From Olleya sp. Bg11-27 (GTDB lineage: Bacteria > Bacteroidota > Bacteroidia > Flavobacteriales > Flavobacteriaceae), in assembly GCF_002831645.1 (NCBI RefSeq), contig NZ_CP025117.1, positions 1 through 64,000 of the forward strand: a stretch of 64,000 nucleotides of DNA. The letters run 5' to 3'. Below are positions 35,600-43,884 of this stretch, one piece after another. Each line of letters starts with the position of its first letter. Within the stretch, counting starts at the first letter, position 1. The notes below the pieces were generated by a model that was not told where the DNA came from, did no database searches, and saw only the letters and a program-made list of their open reading frames with translations. The translations under genes and the position numbers were made by a program.

Positions 35600-36373
35600 T
35601 TGAAAAAACTATTCAAATTAGTATTAAATACGATCCCTAGACCTTTATTAATAAGACTAAGCTATTTGGCACGTCCCGTTTTAGCCTTCTTTTTAAGAGG
35701 AAACACCTTTACGGACCCTATTGATGGTAAAAGTTTTAAAAGCTTTTTATCTTACGGTTATGGTACACAACGCGACAATGTCTTATCTCCATCAACTTTA
35801 AGTTTAGAGCGCCACCGGTTATTATGGTTGTATTTACAAAATGAAACTAGTTTTTTTACGCCAACTGAAGACAAAAAGAAAGTGCTTCATTTTGCACCAG
35901 AGCAATGTTTTTTGAAGCGTTTTAGAGCCTTAGAAAACATAGACTACACAACGACTGATTTATTATCTCCAATTGCAGACGTAAAAGCCGACATATGTAA
36001 CCTTCCTTTTGAAGATAACACCTATGACGTCATCTTATGTAATCATGTCTTAGAGCATATCCCGGATGATACTAAAGCAATGCAAGAATTGTTTCGTGTT
36101 ATGAAACCTGGCGGTTATGGCGTATTTCAGATTCCGCAAGACTTAAGTAGACAGACCACATTTGAAGATAATACAATTACAGATAAAAAGGAACGCGCTA
36201 AAATATTTGGACAGTATGACCATGTGCGTGTGTACGGTTACGACTATTTTAACAAACTTAGAGACATTGGTTTTATGGTTAATGAAGTTGATTACACGGC
36301 CAAACTTTCCGCGAAAGCGATAGAACAATACTGCCTTGCTCCAGGAGAAATTATTCCTGTAGTCTATAAATAA
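35600..36373 (+). CDS. SAM-dependent methyltransferase (TTG start)
   Basis: The protein has 257 residues. The only good start is TTG at 35600 (next in-frame ATG is deep in the domain); a GAAGAAG-like stretch precedes it. The class I core shows DVKADICNLPFEDNTYDVILCNHVLEHIPDD (acidic loop, motif II) and LFRVMKPGGYG (motif III), so it is a Methyltransf_11-type enzyme. The N-terminal LIRLSYLARPVLAFFLRG may associate with the membrane. Substrate unknown. It contains a copy of the dispersed GC-rich word at 36307. Confidence 0.8.
   Translation: MKKLFKLVLNTIPRPLLIRLSYLARPVLAFFLRGNTFTDPIDGKSFKSFLSYGYGTQRDNVLSPSTLSLERHRLLWLYLQNETSFFTPTEDKKKVLHFAPEQCFLKRFRALENIDYTTTDLLSPIADVKADICNLPFEDNTYDVILCNHVLEHIPDDTKAMQELFRVMKPGGYGVFQIPQDLSRQTTFEDNTITDKKERAKIFGQYDHVRVYGYDYFNKLRDIGFMVNEVDYTAKLSAKAIEQYCLAPGEIIPVVYK
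36307..36322 (+). repeat. Dispersed 16-base word, copy 2
   Basis: TTCCGCGAAAGCGATA in the coding strand, encoding Ser-Ala-Lys-Ala-Ile near the end of the methyltransferase. Identical to the copies at 18230 and 50181. Confidence 0.7.
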
Positions 36374-36389
36374 AAAAACGTCCTTTATA

Positions 36390-36758
36390 ATGATACAATA
36401 TATAATACTTGCAACTGGTGCTTTTTTCGGGATGTTATCGGTAATTTTTGGTGCTTTTGGGGCACACGCTTTAAAGACATTTTTATCTGCAGATCAATTG
36501 CATAGTTTTGAAGTAGGTGTCAAATATCAAATGTATCATGCTATCGTACTATTGGCTCTTGGTTTAAACAACGCCCCTATTTCTGCCGCAATATACTGGT
36601 GTTTTACAATTGGGATTATACTCTTTTCTTTTAGTATTTACGGATTAATTTTATCTGATGCAAAAGGGAAAAAATTACGATTTTTAGGACCAATTACACC
36701 ACTTGGAGGATTACTTTTAGTAGCAGGTTGGTTATTACTACTAGTGTCTGCCTTTTAA
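36390..36758 (+). CDS. DUF423 inner-membrane protein
   Basis: The protein has 122 residues and four predicted membrane helices. The signature GAFGAHALKTFLSADQLHSFEVGVKYQMYHAIVLL places it in the DUF423 (YgdD) family. Function unknown. It is 16 bases after the methyltransferase and converges on apbE with 3 bases between stop codons. Confidence 0.85.
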   Translation: MIQYIILATGAFFGMLSVIFGAFGAHALKTFLSADQLHSFEVGVKYQMYHAIVLLALGLNNAPISAAIYWCFTIGIILFSFSIYGLILSDAKGKKLRFLGPITPLGGLLLVAGWLLLLVSAF

Positions 36759-36761
36759 AAC

Positions 36762-37742
36762 CTAATTAGTCTTAAACCCATTAAACGCTTTGGTTTCTAA
36801 TGTGTTTTTATCGTTTTCGAAAATCAAAAACGCTTGTAACTCTGGATGTTTAGCCATAAAGTAATCTACTTTTTTAACTCCCATAGCCTGAAAAGCTGTA
36901 GCATAGCCATCTGCCATCATACAATTATCAGCAATTACCGAAACGCTTAAAATATTAGTCTTTGTGGGATACCCTGTTTTTGTATTGATAATATGTGCAT
37001 ATTTATTACCGTTTTCATCAATTTTAAATTTACGGTAAGTCCCTGAAGTCGCCATAGCCTTATCTTTTAAAACTAACGTTTTATTATAACTTTGAGACTC
37101 GTCAAAATTTGGGTTTTCAATCCCCACAGTCCAACCTTTCTCTTTATTAAGATGTATGCCTTTTGCTCTTAACTCGCCTCCTATATCCACAAGATAATTT
37201 TTGACGTTTTTAGTTTCTAAAAAATCAGCAATAACATCAACACCGTAGCCTTTAGCTATTGCATTAAAATCAATAAATGCTGCTGTAGGTTTCTTAATTG
37301 TATGACCTACCAGTCCTACTCTGTTTAAACCAACAAAACGCATTAAACTATCCACTTTCATACTATCTAAAGCCGTTTTGTTTTTTTCAGAACCAAAGTT
37401 CCAACCATTTACTAAACGTCCTATTGTTGGATCTAAAATACCTTCTGTTTCTCTATAAATTTGTTTGGCTGCTTTTAAAACGGTTATAAAGTGATTATCT
37501 ACAGTCACCACTTCATTTCTATTTAATTTAGAAATATCAGAATCTGATTGATAGTTAGATAAGGATCTATTAATAACTACAAATAAACTATCAAAAGACT
37601 TAGTATAACTTGTACCCTCAGTATCATAATACTGGACACTATAACTGGTCCCAAACATTGGTCCAGATACTTTTAATAATTGTGGTTCTTTTTTACATGA
37701 CAGCGCAGTGATCGCACACAGCATTATAATCAGATTTTTCAT
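36762..37742 (-). CDS. apbE: FAD:protein FMN transferase
   Basis: The enzyme has 326 residues. It is a lipoprotein (ALSCK, Cys16) exported to the periplasmic side. It covalently attaches FMN from FAD to Thr residues of acceptor proteins such as NqrB and NqrC. Family marks: MGTSY-like MFGTSYSVQYYDTEG, FNAIAKGYGVD, LVDIGGELRAKG, and HIINTKTGYPT with MMADGYATAFQAMG. The acceptors NqrB and NqrC are encoded 5-7 kb away on the same strand, so this is a functional cluster. Two unknown genes lie between. Confidence 0.93.
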   Translation of the reverse strand: MKNLIIMLCAITALSCKKEPQLLKVSGPMFGTSYSVQYYDTEGTSYTKSFDSLFVVINRSLSNYQSDSDISKLNRNEVVTVDNHFITVLKAAKQIYRETEGILDPTIGRLVNGWNFGSEKNKTALDSMKVDSLMRFVGLNRVGLVGHTIKKPTAAFIDFNAIAKGYGVDVIADFLETKNVKNYLVDIGGELRAKGIHLNKEKGWTVGIENPNFDESQSYNKTLVLKDKAMATSGTYRKFKIDENGNKYAHIINTKTGYPTKTNILSVSVIADNCMMADGYATAFQAMGVKKVDYFMAKHPELQAFLIFENDKNTLETKAFNGFKTN

Positions 37743-37803
37743 GGTAATAAAGATTTGTAATGGCAGTATGAATACACAACGTTAATCATAATCGCCGCTA
37801 GGA

Positions 37804-38181
37804 TTAATTTAAGTTAGTTTCGATAAGTTGTATTCCGTTGTACTCTATTAAATACTCTTCATTTAAATAAATAGGCAAGTCTTCTCCCTTAGGATTCCCA
37901 AGCCCCACACCCGCATACAATACTTTAGAATTATGTTCTATTGCATGTTGTTTAAAAGATTCCATCCAAACAATATCGTAATTATTGGCATTATCTGGGA
38001 GCATAACTGCCCGTACAATAACAAAAAAATACTGTTTATTTTTATCCATGCATACAAACTGTGGTTGCTTTTTAAGCTGACTGTTTATAGCAATAAATTC
38101 AAAACCACGTTTTTCTAGGTCTTTACCGACGTGATTCATGGCTAGATTATGTAACTCTTGTTTAGAAAGTGATTTACTCAT
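37804..38181 (-). CDS. Conserved small protein near nqr, unknown function
   Basis: The protein has 125 residues and no signal peptide. It reads like a small alpha/beta protein (LEKRGFEFIAINSQLKKQPQFVCMDKNKQYFFVIVRAV... ...SKVLYAGVGLGNP). I do not recognise a family with confidence. A TATTTTTG box ends four bases before the ATG, so the transcript may be leaderless. Its upstream region also carries a variant of the dispersed word (38201-38220). Position between apbE and nqr suggests, but does not prove, a link to Nqr assembly. Confidence 0.5.
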   Translation of the reverse strand: MSKSLSKQELHNLAMNHVGKDLEKRGFEFIAINSQLKKQPQFVCMDKNKQYFFVIVRAVMLPDNANNYDIVWMESFKQHAIEHNSKVLYAGVGLGNPKGEDLPIYLNEEYLIEYNGIQLIETNLN

Positions 38182-38185
38182 ACTG

Positions 38186-38193
38186 CAAAAATA
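38186..38193 (-). promoter_or_regulatory. -7 box four bases before ATG (leaderless?)
   Basis: Minus-strand TATTTTTG (38193-38186), then CAGT, then ATG at 38181. Same spacing as at 18746 and 54064. Confidence 0.5.
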
Positions 38194-38200
38194 AAGCTTA

Positions 38201-38220
38201 TTTCGCTTTCGCGGAATAAA
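38201..38220. repeat. Dispersed word, variant copy in promoter
   Basis: TTTCGCTTTCGCGGAA: the reverse complement of the dispersed word except at its last bases. It falls in the -10 to -35 region of the 38181 gene. Confidence 0.6.
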
Positions 38221-38234
38221 AGCCGAGTAACAAA

Positions 38235-39101
38235 TTACTTAAATCTTACAAATTTAGAATTGTAAAACGTAAAATTAGACACAGGTATAACGGCATCCAT
38301 CTCTAAACTATACCAAGGAGATATAATAGCATCTTCAAGATTTTTAACTAGATGTACACTTTGCGCTGGCGTATTACCTTGAAATAATAAAAACAACTTT
38401 TCGCCTTTAGCATTAATAACTTCGTCTGCCAACATCACAATATGACCAGGACTACCTCCTAAAATAAGCATATCACCAATTTTCAACGCTTCTACATTGT
38501 TTATAGACTTCAACTCATTGTACAATGATAATGTACCAGAGTACATATAAATTAGATTTAAATATTTATAAAAATTAGCTTTACTAGAATCTGCTCGAGC
38601 CGTTTTACTAAAAGACACTTTATTACCATTTACCTTCGGTCTAAAACCAGCAGCGTATTTACTCCAAGAGCAATAATGCCCTGAGGTAAATTTAAAGCCT
38701 ATTTCGTCTTTTCTATCATTATCCCATAGGTATTCACTTCTTATTCTTATTAAAGCATCAGCACATTGCTGTAAACCATTTTTAGGTACTGGGATTTCTA
38801 AAATACCAATATGCCCTTTCTGCCAGTAATATTCAGAATCGTCATAATTAATAATTTTACTTCCAAAGGGTTTTAGTTTATAGTTTCTGATATAGTCTTC
38901 AAAACTACCCGTAGGATAATTAGCTCTTTTATAACCTACAGGAGTATTCACTCGAGAAGCAATACTCAAACCGTCTTTATCAATGTTATTAAAGGTCGTA
39001 GATACGGCATTAACCAACTGTTTTATTGGTGCTGGGCTTAGTTTATATACCAATAATACAAGCGTGACAATAATTAAAATAATAAGTGAAACTTTTCTCA
39101 T
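38235..39101 (-). CDS. DUF4846 protein
   Basis: The protein has 288 residues. A single N-terminal helix (about 4-22) precedes a domain matching DUF4846: NTPVGYKRANYPTGSFEDYIRNYKLKPFGS, ADALIRIRSEYLW, FTSGHYCSWSKYAAGFRP, and a late LKIGDMLILGGSPGHIVMLADEV. The SGHYC/PGHI His residues and Cys could form a papain-like active site; inference only. It is periplasmic by its anchor. It is downstream of nqrF but separated by a strong terminator. Confidence 0.7.
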   Translation of the reverse strand: MRKVSLIILIIVTLVLLVYKLSPAPIKQLVNAVSTTFNNIDKDGLSIASRVNTPVGYKRANYPTGSFEDYIRNYKLKPFGSKIINYDDSEYYWQKGHIGILEIPVPKNGLQQCADALIRIRSEYLWDNDRKDEIGFKFTSGHYCSWSKYAAGFRPKVNGNKVSFSKTARADSSKANFYKYLNLIYMYSGTLSLYNELKSINNVEALKIGDMLILGGSPGHIVMLADEVINAKGEKLFLLFQGNTPAQSVHLVKNLEDAIISPWYSLEMDAVIPVSNFTFYNSKFVRFK

Positions 39102-39114
39102 ACTACAATAGAAC

Positions 39115-39144
39115 GAAAAAACCCAATACTTTCGTATTGGGTTT
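39115..39144 (-). terminator. Terminator of the nqr operon
   Basis: ACCCAATAC and GTATTGGGT arms; on the minus strand followed by TTTTTTCG. It closes the nqrABCDEF operon. Confidence 0.9.
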
Positions 39145-39189
39145 AGAATCTATTAAGATATATTTATAATAACTTTAAGAAATCAATTT

Positions 39190-40503
39190 CTATCCTCCAA
39201 AGTCATCAAATCTGATGTTTTCATCATCGATACCAAAATCTTCTCCCATTTTCTGAACCGCTTGGTTCATTAATGGTGGTCCACAGAAATATAATTCGAT
39301 ATCTTCTGGAGCCTCGTGCTTAGATAAATATTGATCAATAACCACTTGGTGAATGAATCCTGTAAATCCATCTCCAGACTCGTCACTAACATCCGATTTC
39401 AATGTCCAGTTATCAGCTTCCGTAGGATCTGATAATGCAATGAAGAACTTGAAGTTCGGGAAATCTTTCTCTAAAGCTCTAAAGTAATGTATGTAGAATA
39501 ATTCTGCTTTAGAACGTCCACCATACCAATACGTTACTTTTCTTCCTGTTTTTAATGTTCTAAATAACTCATATAAGTGAGAACGCATTGGTGCCATACC
39601 AGCTCCACCACCTACATAAAGCATTTCTGCTTCAGAGTCATTTATAAAGAATTCACCGTAAGGTCCAGAAATTGTTACTTTATCACCAACTTTTTGATTA
39701 AAGATATAAGACGATGCTACTCCTGGATTGACATCCATCCAGCCACCTTTAGCACGATCAAAAGGCGGTGTTGCAACACGTACATTAAGCATAATTTTTC
39801 TTCCTTCCGCTGGGTAAGATGCCATAGAGTAAGCTCTTTCAACTAACTCAGCATTTTTCATTACTAACGGTCTTAATCCAAACTTATCCCAATCTGCTTC
39901 AAATTTATTAGGCTCTCCTGGATGATCTTCAGGGTGTGCCGTAACATCCATTTCTGAATATTTAATTTCGCAATTAGGAATTTCAATTTGAATATATCCT
40001 CCAGCTTTATAGTTCATATCCTCAGGGATCTCCACTACAAACTCTTTAATAAAGGTTGCTACGTTATAGTTTGACACTACTGTTGCTTCCCATTTTTTAA
40101 TTCCGAAAACCTCTTCTGGAATAGTAATCTCCATATCTTGTTTTACCTTTACTTGACAAGATAAACGTGCACCATGTGCTAATTCTTTTCTTGAAAAGTG
40201 AGGTGTTTCAGTTGGCAATGCTTCTCCTCCACCAGATAGTACGTGACACTCGCATTGAATACAAGTTCCACCTCCACCACAAGCAGATGGTAAAAATATT
40301 TTATTACTACCTAATGTAGATAATAATGACGCTCCTGAAGATACTTCTATTTCTCTCTCACCATTAATCAAGATTTTTACTGGTCCTGATGGTGATAATT
40401 TTTGTTTTACAAAAAGTAGTAAACTTACTAATACTAGCGTAATAAGTAAAAACGCTACTACAGTTACTATTACTGTTCCTCCTGTTCCTGCTGCTAAAAT
40501 CAT
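39190..40503 (-). CDS. nqrF: Na+-translocating NADH:quinone reductase subunit F
   Basis: The protein has 437 residues and is the NADH-oxidising subunit. An N-terminal membrane helix (8-32) precedes the 2Fe-2S ferredoxin domain with Cys75, Cys81, Cys84 and Cys116 ([12 protein letters not shown]...LSC). The FAD-binding RAYSMASYP and NADH-binding [15 protein letters not shown] modules follow, ending in YFCGPPLM and the typical FDDFGG. Length is slightly more than the Vibrio protein (about 408). It is the last gene of the operon. Confidence 0.97.
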   Translation of the reverse strand: MILAAGTGGTVIVTVVAFLLITLVLVSLLLFVKQKLSPSGPVKILINGEREIEVSSGASLLSTLGSNKIFLPSACGGGGTCIQCECHVLSGGGEALPTETPHFSRKELAHGARLSCQVKVKQDMEITIPEEVFGIKKWEATVVSNYNVATFIKEFVVEIPEDMNYKAGGYIQIEIPNCEIKYSEMDVTAHPEDHPGEPNKFEADWDKFGLRPLVMKNAELVERAYSMASYPAEGRKIMLNVRVATPPFDRAKGGWMDVNPGVASSYIFNQKVGDKVTISGPYGEFFINDSEAEMLYVGGGAGMAPMRSHLYELFRTLKTGRKVTYWYGGRSKAELFYIHYFRALEKDFPNFKFFIALSDPTEADNWTLKSDVSDESGDGFTGFIHQVVIDQYLSKHEAPEDIELYFCGPPLMNQAVQKMGEDFGIDDENIRFDDFGG

Positions 40504-40504
40504 A

Positions 40505-41218
40505 TTACTCTACTATTTTAGTATTGTTAGCTAATTCTTTTTTATCTACAGACAACGTTTTTACTTCAGCTGTCGTTTCTTTTTTAGGTGCTTCTTCGTC
40601 TCCTCCAGTTAACATCCCTCCAAAACTTAAAAATCCAATCCCCATTAATCCTGTAATGATAAATGTGATTCCTAATCCTCTTAAAGGCGCTGGTACATTA
40701 CTGTATCTGATCTTCTCTCTAATTGCTGCAATAGCAAGAATTGCTAAAAACCAACCAATACCTGAAGAGATACCATAATTAAATGCTAAACCTAAAGTTT
40801 CAATTTCTCTAGATTGCATAAATAATGACCCTCCTAAAATGGCACAGTTTACTGCAATAAGTGGTAAGAAAATACCCAATGAGTTATATAATGATGGTGA
40901 AAACTTCTCTACCACAATCTCTACCAATTGAACCATTGTAGCAATGGTTGCAATAAACATGATAAATGATAAGAAACTTAAATCATAATCTACATATTCT
41001 GCTCCTAACCAAGATAATGCTCCTGGTTGTAAAATGTATTGATCCAATAACCAGTTTAATGGTACTGTAATCGCTAATACAAATATTACTGCTGCTCCTA
41101 AACCAACAGCTGTTGCTACTTTTTTAGATACTGCAAGGTAAGAGCACATTCCTAAGAATACTGCAAATACCATGTTGTCTATAAAAATCGACTTGAAAAA
41201 TAATTCTAAATGTTCCAT
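40505..41218 (-). CDS. nqrE: Nqr subunit E
   Basis: The protein has 237 residues with six membrane helices. It contains [11 protein letters not shown] and [11 protein letters not shown], where cysteines of NqrD and NqrE hold the membrane Fe-S centre. A hydrophilic C-terminal tail of about 35 residues ([10 protein letters not shown]...) is longer than in Vibrio. One base separates it from nqrF. Confidence 0.96.
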   Translation of the reverse strand: MEHLELFFKSIFIDNMVFAVFLGMCSYLAVSKKVATAVGLGAAVIFVLAITVPLNWLLDQYILQPGALSWLGAEYVDYDLSFLSFIMFIATIATMVQLVEIVVEKFSPSLYNSLGIFLPLIAVNCAILGGSLFMQSREIETLGLAFNYGISSGIGWFLAILAIAAIREKIRYSNVPAPLRGLGITFIITGLMGIGFLSFGGMLTGGDEEAPKKETTAEVKTLSVDKKELANNTKIVE

Positions 41219-41225
41219 AATATTT

Positions 41226-41870
41226 TTAGTCTTCGATTAATGCTTTGTTTCTACTACGTTGTACCCAAATGATAAGTCCAACAATTATTAATGCCATTGG
41301 AGGCATTAACATAAATCCGTTGTTCTCATATCCCAAAGAATATACGCCTGTTTTCTCGATTGGATCTCCTAATACTGGTATTCCGAAAAGTGTACCAGAT
41401 CCTAAAAGCTCTCTAAAAAAACCAACGATTAAAAGAATAATTGCATACCCTAACGCATTACCAATTCCATCAAGGAATGATCTCCATGGTTTGTTTGCTA
41501 AAGCAAAAGCTTCAAAACGTCCCATAATAATACAGTTAGTAATAATTAACCCAATAAATACTGAAAGTGTTTTACTTAACTCATAAGCAAAAGCTTTTAA
41601 TACTTGATCTACTATAATTACTAAAGCAGCAACTACAATAAGTTGAACAATAATTCTAATTTTAGAAGGTATAATGTTTCTCATTAAAGAGATTACCACG
41701 TTACCAATTCCTAATACAAACATTACAGCAATACCCATTACCAACGACGCTTTTAACTCTGCGGTAATAGCTAAAGCAGAACAAATACCTAATACTTGAA
41801 TAGTAATTGGGTTATTATCTGCTAAAGGATCTGTTATTAACTTTGCGTCTTTTTTTGAAAGTAGTCCCAT
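41226..41870 (-). CDS. nqrD: Nqr subunit D
   Basis: The protein has 214 residues, six helices. ITIQVLGICSALAIT and ITNCIIMGRFEAFAL carry the conserved Cys pair and are mirror images of the NqrE motifs. Gaps of 7 and 2 bases to the neighbours indicate co-translation. Confidence 0.96.
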   Translation of the reverse strand: MGLLSKKDAKLITDPLADNNPITIQVLGICSALAITAELKASLVMGIAVMFVLGIGNVVISLMRNIIPSKIRIIVQLIVVAALVIIVDQVLKAFAYELSKTLSVFIGLIITNCIIMGRFEAFALANKPWRSFLDGIGNALGYAIILLIVGFFRELLGSGTLFGIPVLGDPIEKTGVYSLGYENNGFMLMPPMALIIVGLIIWVQRSRNKALIED

Positions 41871-41872
41871 AA

Positions 41873-42667
41873 TTAATTGCTAGATAGTTTTTTTAAATTC
41901 TCGAAATACGGTTGGTATAACTTTAAATCTTTTTTAATCATTGCAGAGACACCATCACCTGTGATAGTTGCTCCTGCTAATGCATCAACTTCGTAATCAT
42001 CTTTAATTAAATTTTTAGGATCATTATTACCTTTAGCTACAGTAATACCTTTAAAGACACCTGCATCTGTTAGTAATTTTTCGCCTTCAAAATCATCCAT
42101 AAAGTAACGTTGCTTAATGTTAGCTCCTAAACCTGGTGTTTCTCCTTTGTGATCAAAAAAAGCACCTTGAACAACCATGTTTTCATCCAAAGCAACATAA
42201 CCCCAAATAGCATCCCAAAGTCCTTTTCCTCTTATTGGAGTAATGTAATATGTTTTACCATCTTTTACTCCTATAAATAAAGGTAAGCGTCTTGTTCCTC
42301 CATTTTTAGCTTTAGCTTGTTCCTTTTTAACATCAATTAAATAGGCTTGTTTATCTTCTTTAGCAACTCCGTTTTCTATAACTAGTTGCTTTGTTATATA
42401 TTTCGCGAATTCTACTGATACTTTTGGTGATTTTTTACCAGAACCGTTATCTACTAATTCTTTTGAAACAAAAGTTATATCTCCTGTCCCTTCATTACCA
42501 TTTACACCCATTGCATACAGAATATTCTGTTGCTTTTCCATACGTTCTTGCTCTAAAATTGTTGGTTTTAAAGTAGATGCTGTAAACGCTAATAATGATC
42601 CTACTACTAATACCATCGCTATTGCGAATAGTATGGTATATGAGTTTTTATCTGTGTCCATTGCCAT
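41873..42667 (-). CDS. nqrC: Nqr subunit C (FMN carrier)
   Basis: The protein has 264 residues, one N-terminal helix and a periplasmic domain. The FMN attachment motif is DALAGAT near the C-terminus, with acceptor Thr234. ApbE encoded nearby would load the FMN. GLWDAIWGYVALD and PGLGANIKQ are conserved. It is 2 bases from nqrB. Confidence 0.96.
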   Translation of the reverse strand: MAMDTDKNSYTILFAIAMVLVVGSLLAFTASTLKPTILEQERMEKQQNILYAMGVNGNEGTGDITFVSKELVDNGSGKKSPKVSVEFAKYITKQLVIENGVAKEDKQAYLIDVKKEQAKAKNGGTRRLPLFIGVKDGKTYYITPIRGKGLWDAIWGYVALDENMVVQGAFFDHKGETPGLGANIKQRYFMDDFEGEKLLTDAGVFKGITVAKGNNDPKNLIKDDYEVDALAGATITGDGVSAMIKKDLKLYQPYFENLKKLSSN

Positions 42668-42669
42668 GA

Positions 42670-43884
42670 TTATGCTGTTTTAACTTTTAAACGTTTCATT
42701 CTGCGTTTTACGTTTCCTTGTATTACGTAATGGTCAATTGTTGGTGCAAAGACATTCATTAATAGAATCGCTAAGAATACACCTTCTGGATACGCTGGAT
42801 TAAATACACGAATCATTATTGAAATGAACCCGATTAAAAATCCATAAATCCACTTACCTTTATTTGTTTGTGATGCAGTAACTGGATCTGTTGCCATGTA
42901 TACAGCACCAAATAAAATACTACCAATTATTAAATGTTGCCAGAAAGGCACATTCATTAATCCATAAAACTTACTCGATTCTCCTATCCATTCTGCAGAA
43001 ACAACACCATTAAATATTAATCCCATTGTTAAAGCTCCAACTAAAGTAGACACTATAATTCTCCAGCTTCCTACTTTTGTAAAAATCAAAAATAATGCAC
43101 CAAGGATGATTAGTAATTTAGAGGTTTCTCCTACTGAACCAGGAATAAAACCAAAAAACATATCCATATAGTCAATACCTGCTAAACTACTGTTTTGAGC
43201 ATAAGCACCAAGTAACGTTTCTCCAGAAATAGCATCTGCTGTTCCTGCACGCTCTACTGCTTCGTGTACCCACACTTTATCTCCTGACATCCAAGTTGGA
43301 TAAGCAAAGAATAAAAAAGCACGTATTGTTAATGCTGGATTTAGAATATTCATTCCTGTACCACCAAAAACTTCTTTACCGATAACCACACCAAACACAA
43401 CTGCTACAGATAACATCCATAATGGAATATCAACTGGTACAATTAATGGCACTAACATACCTGTAACCAAGTAACCTTCTTCCACTTCGTGACCTTTAAT
43501 TACTGCAAAAATAAATTCTACAAGAAGACCAACGCCATAGGATACAATTACTAATGGTAATACTGTCCAAGCTCCAACTACAAAGTTATCCCAAGTCAAG
43601 AAGTTTGCGAATAAAGACGCTTCTCTTGTTAAACCTGCAGCAGCATCAATAGCTGCATAATGTTGGTAACCTGCATTAAAAATACCAAAAATTAAACATG
43701 GCACTAAAGCCATAATTACAATATTCATGGTACGTTTTAAATCATCTGCTGCCTTAATATGCGTTCCACCATGAGTGGTTTCATTTGGCAAGTATAAAAA
43801 AGTATGTATTGCGTTAAACGCTGGAGCCATCTTGGTTCCTTTATACTTTTCTTTTAATTTATGTAAATTACTTTTTAAGCCCAT
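42670..43884 (-). CDS. nqrB: Nqr subunit B (FMN and riboflavin carrier)
   Basis: The protein has 404 residues, about ten helices. GMNILNPALTIRAFLFFAYP and IPGSVGETSKL are conserved; Thr254 in GETS is the expected FMN-attachment Thr. Its stop overlaps the nqrA frame end region by one base (43884). The C-terminal FAPTIDHYVIQGNVKRRMKRLK is typical. Confidence 0.96.
   Translation of the reverse strand: MGLKSNLHKLKEKYKGTKMAPAFNAIHTFLYLPNETTHGGTHIKAADDLKRTMNIVIMALVPCLIFGIFNAGYQHYAAIDAAAGLTREASLFANFLTWDNFVVGAWTVLPLVIVSYGVGLLVEFIFAVIKGHEVEEGYLVTGMLVPLIVPVDIPLWMLSVAVVFGVVIGKEVFGGTGMNILNPALTIRAFLFFAYPTWMSGDKVWVHEAVERAGTADAISGETLLGAYAQNSSLAGIDYMDMFFGFIPGSVGETSKLLIILGALFLIFTKVGSWRIIVSTLVGALTMGLIFNGVVSAEWIGESSKFYGLMNVPFWQHLIIGSILFGAVYMATDPVTASQTNKGKWIYGFLIGFISIMIRVFNPAYPEGVFLAILLMNVFAPTIDHYVIQGNVKRRMKRLKVKTA

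Noticed and set aside
35600-35602. TTG start of the methyltransferase as an annotation error
   Set aside because: No in-frame ATG is available before the conserved domain, and the upstream base context and homolog-like N-terminus support translation from TTG.
41245-41586. A 113-codon frame opposite nqrD
   Set aside because: It mirrors nqrD; the nqrD protein is clear, and the opposite frame has no start signals.
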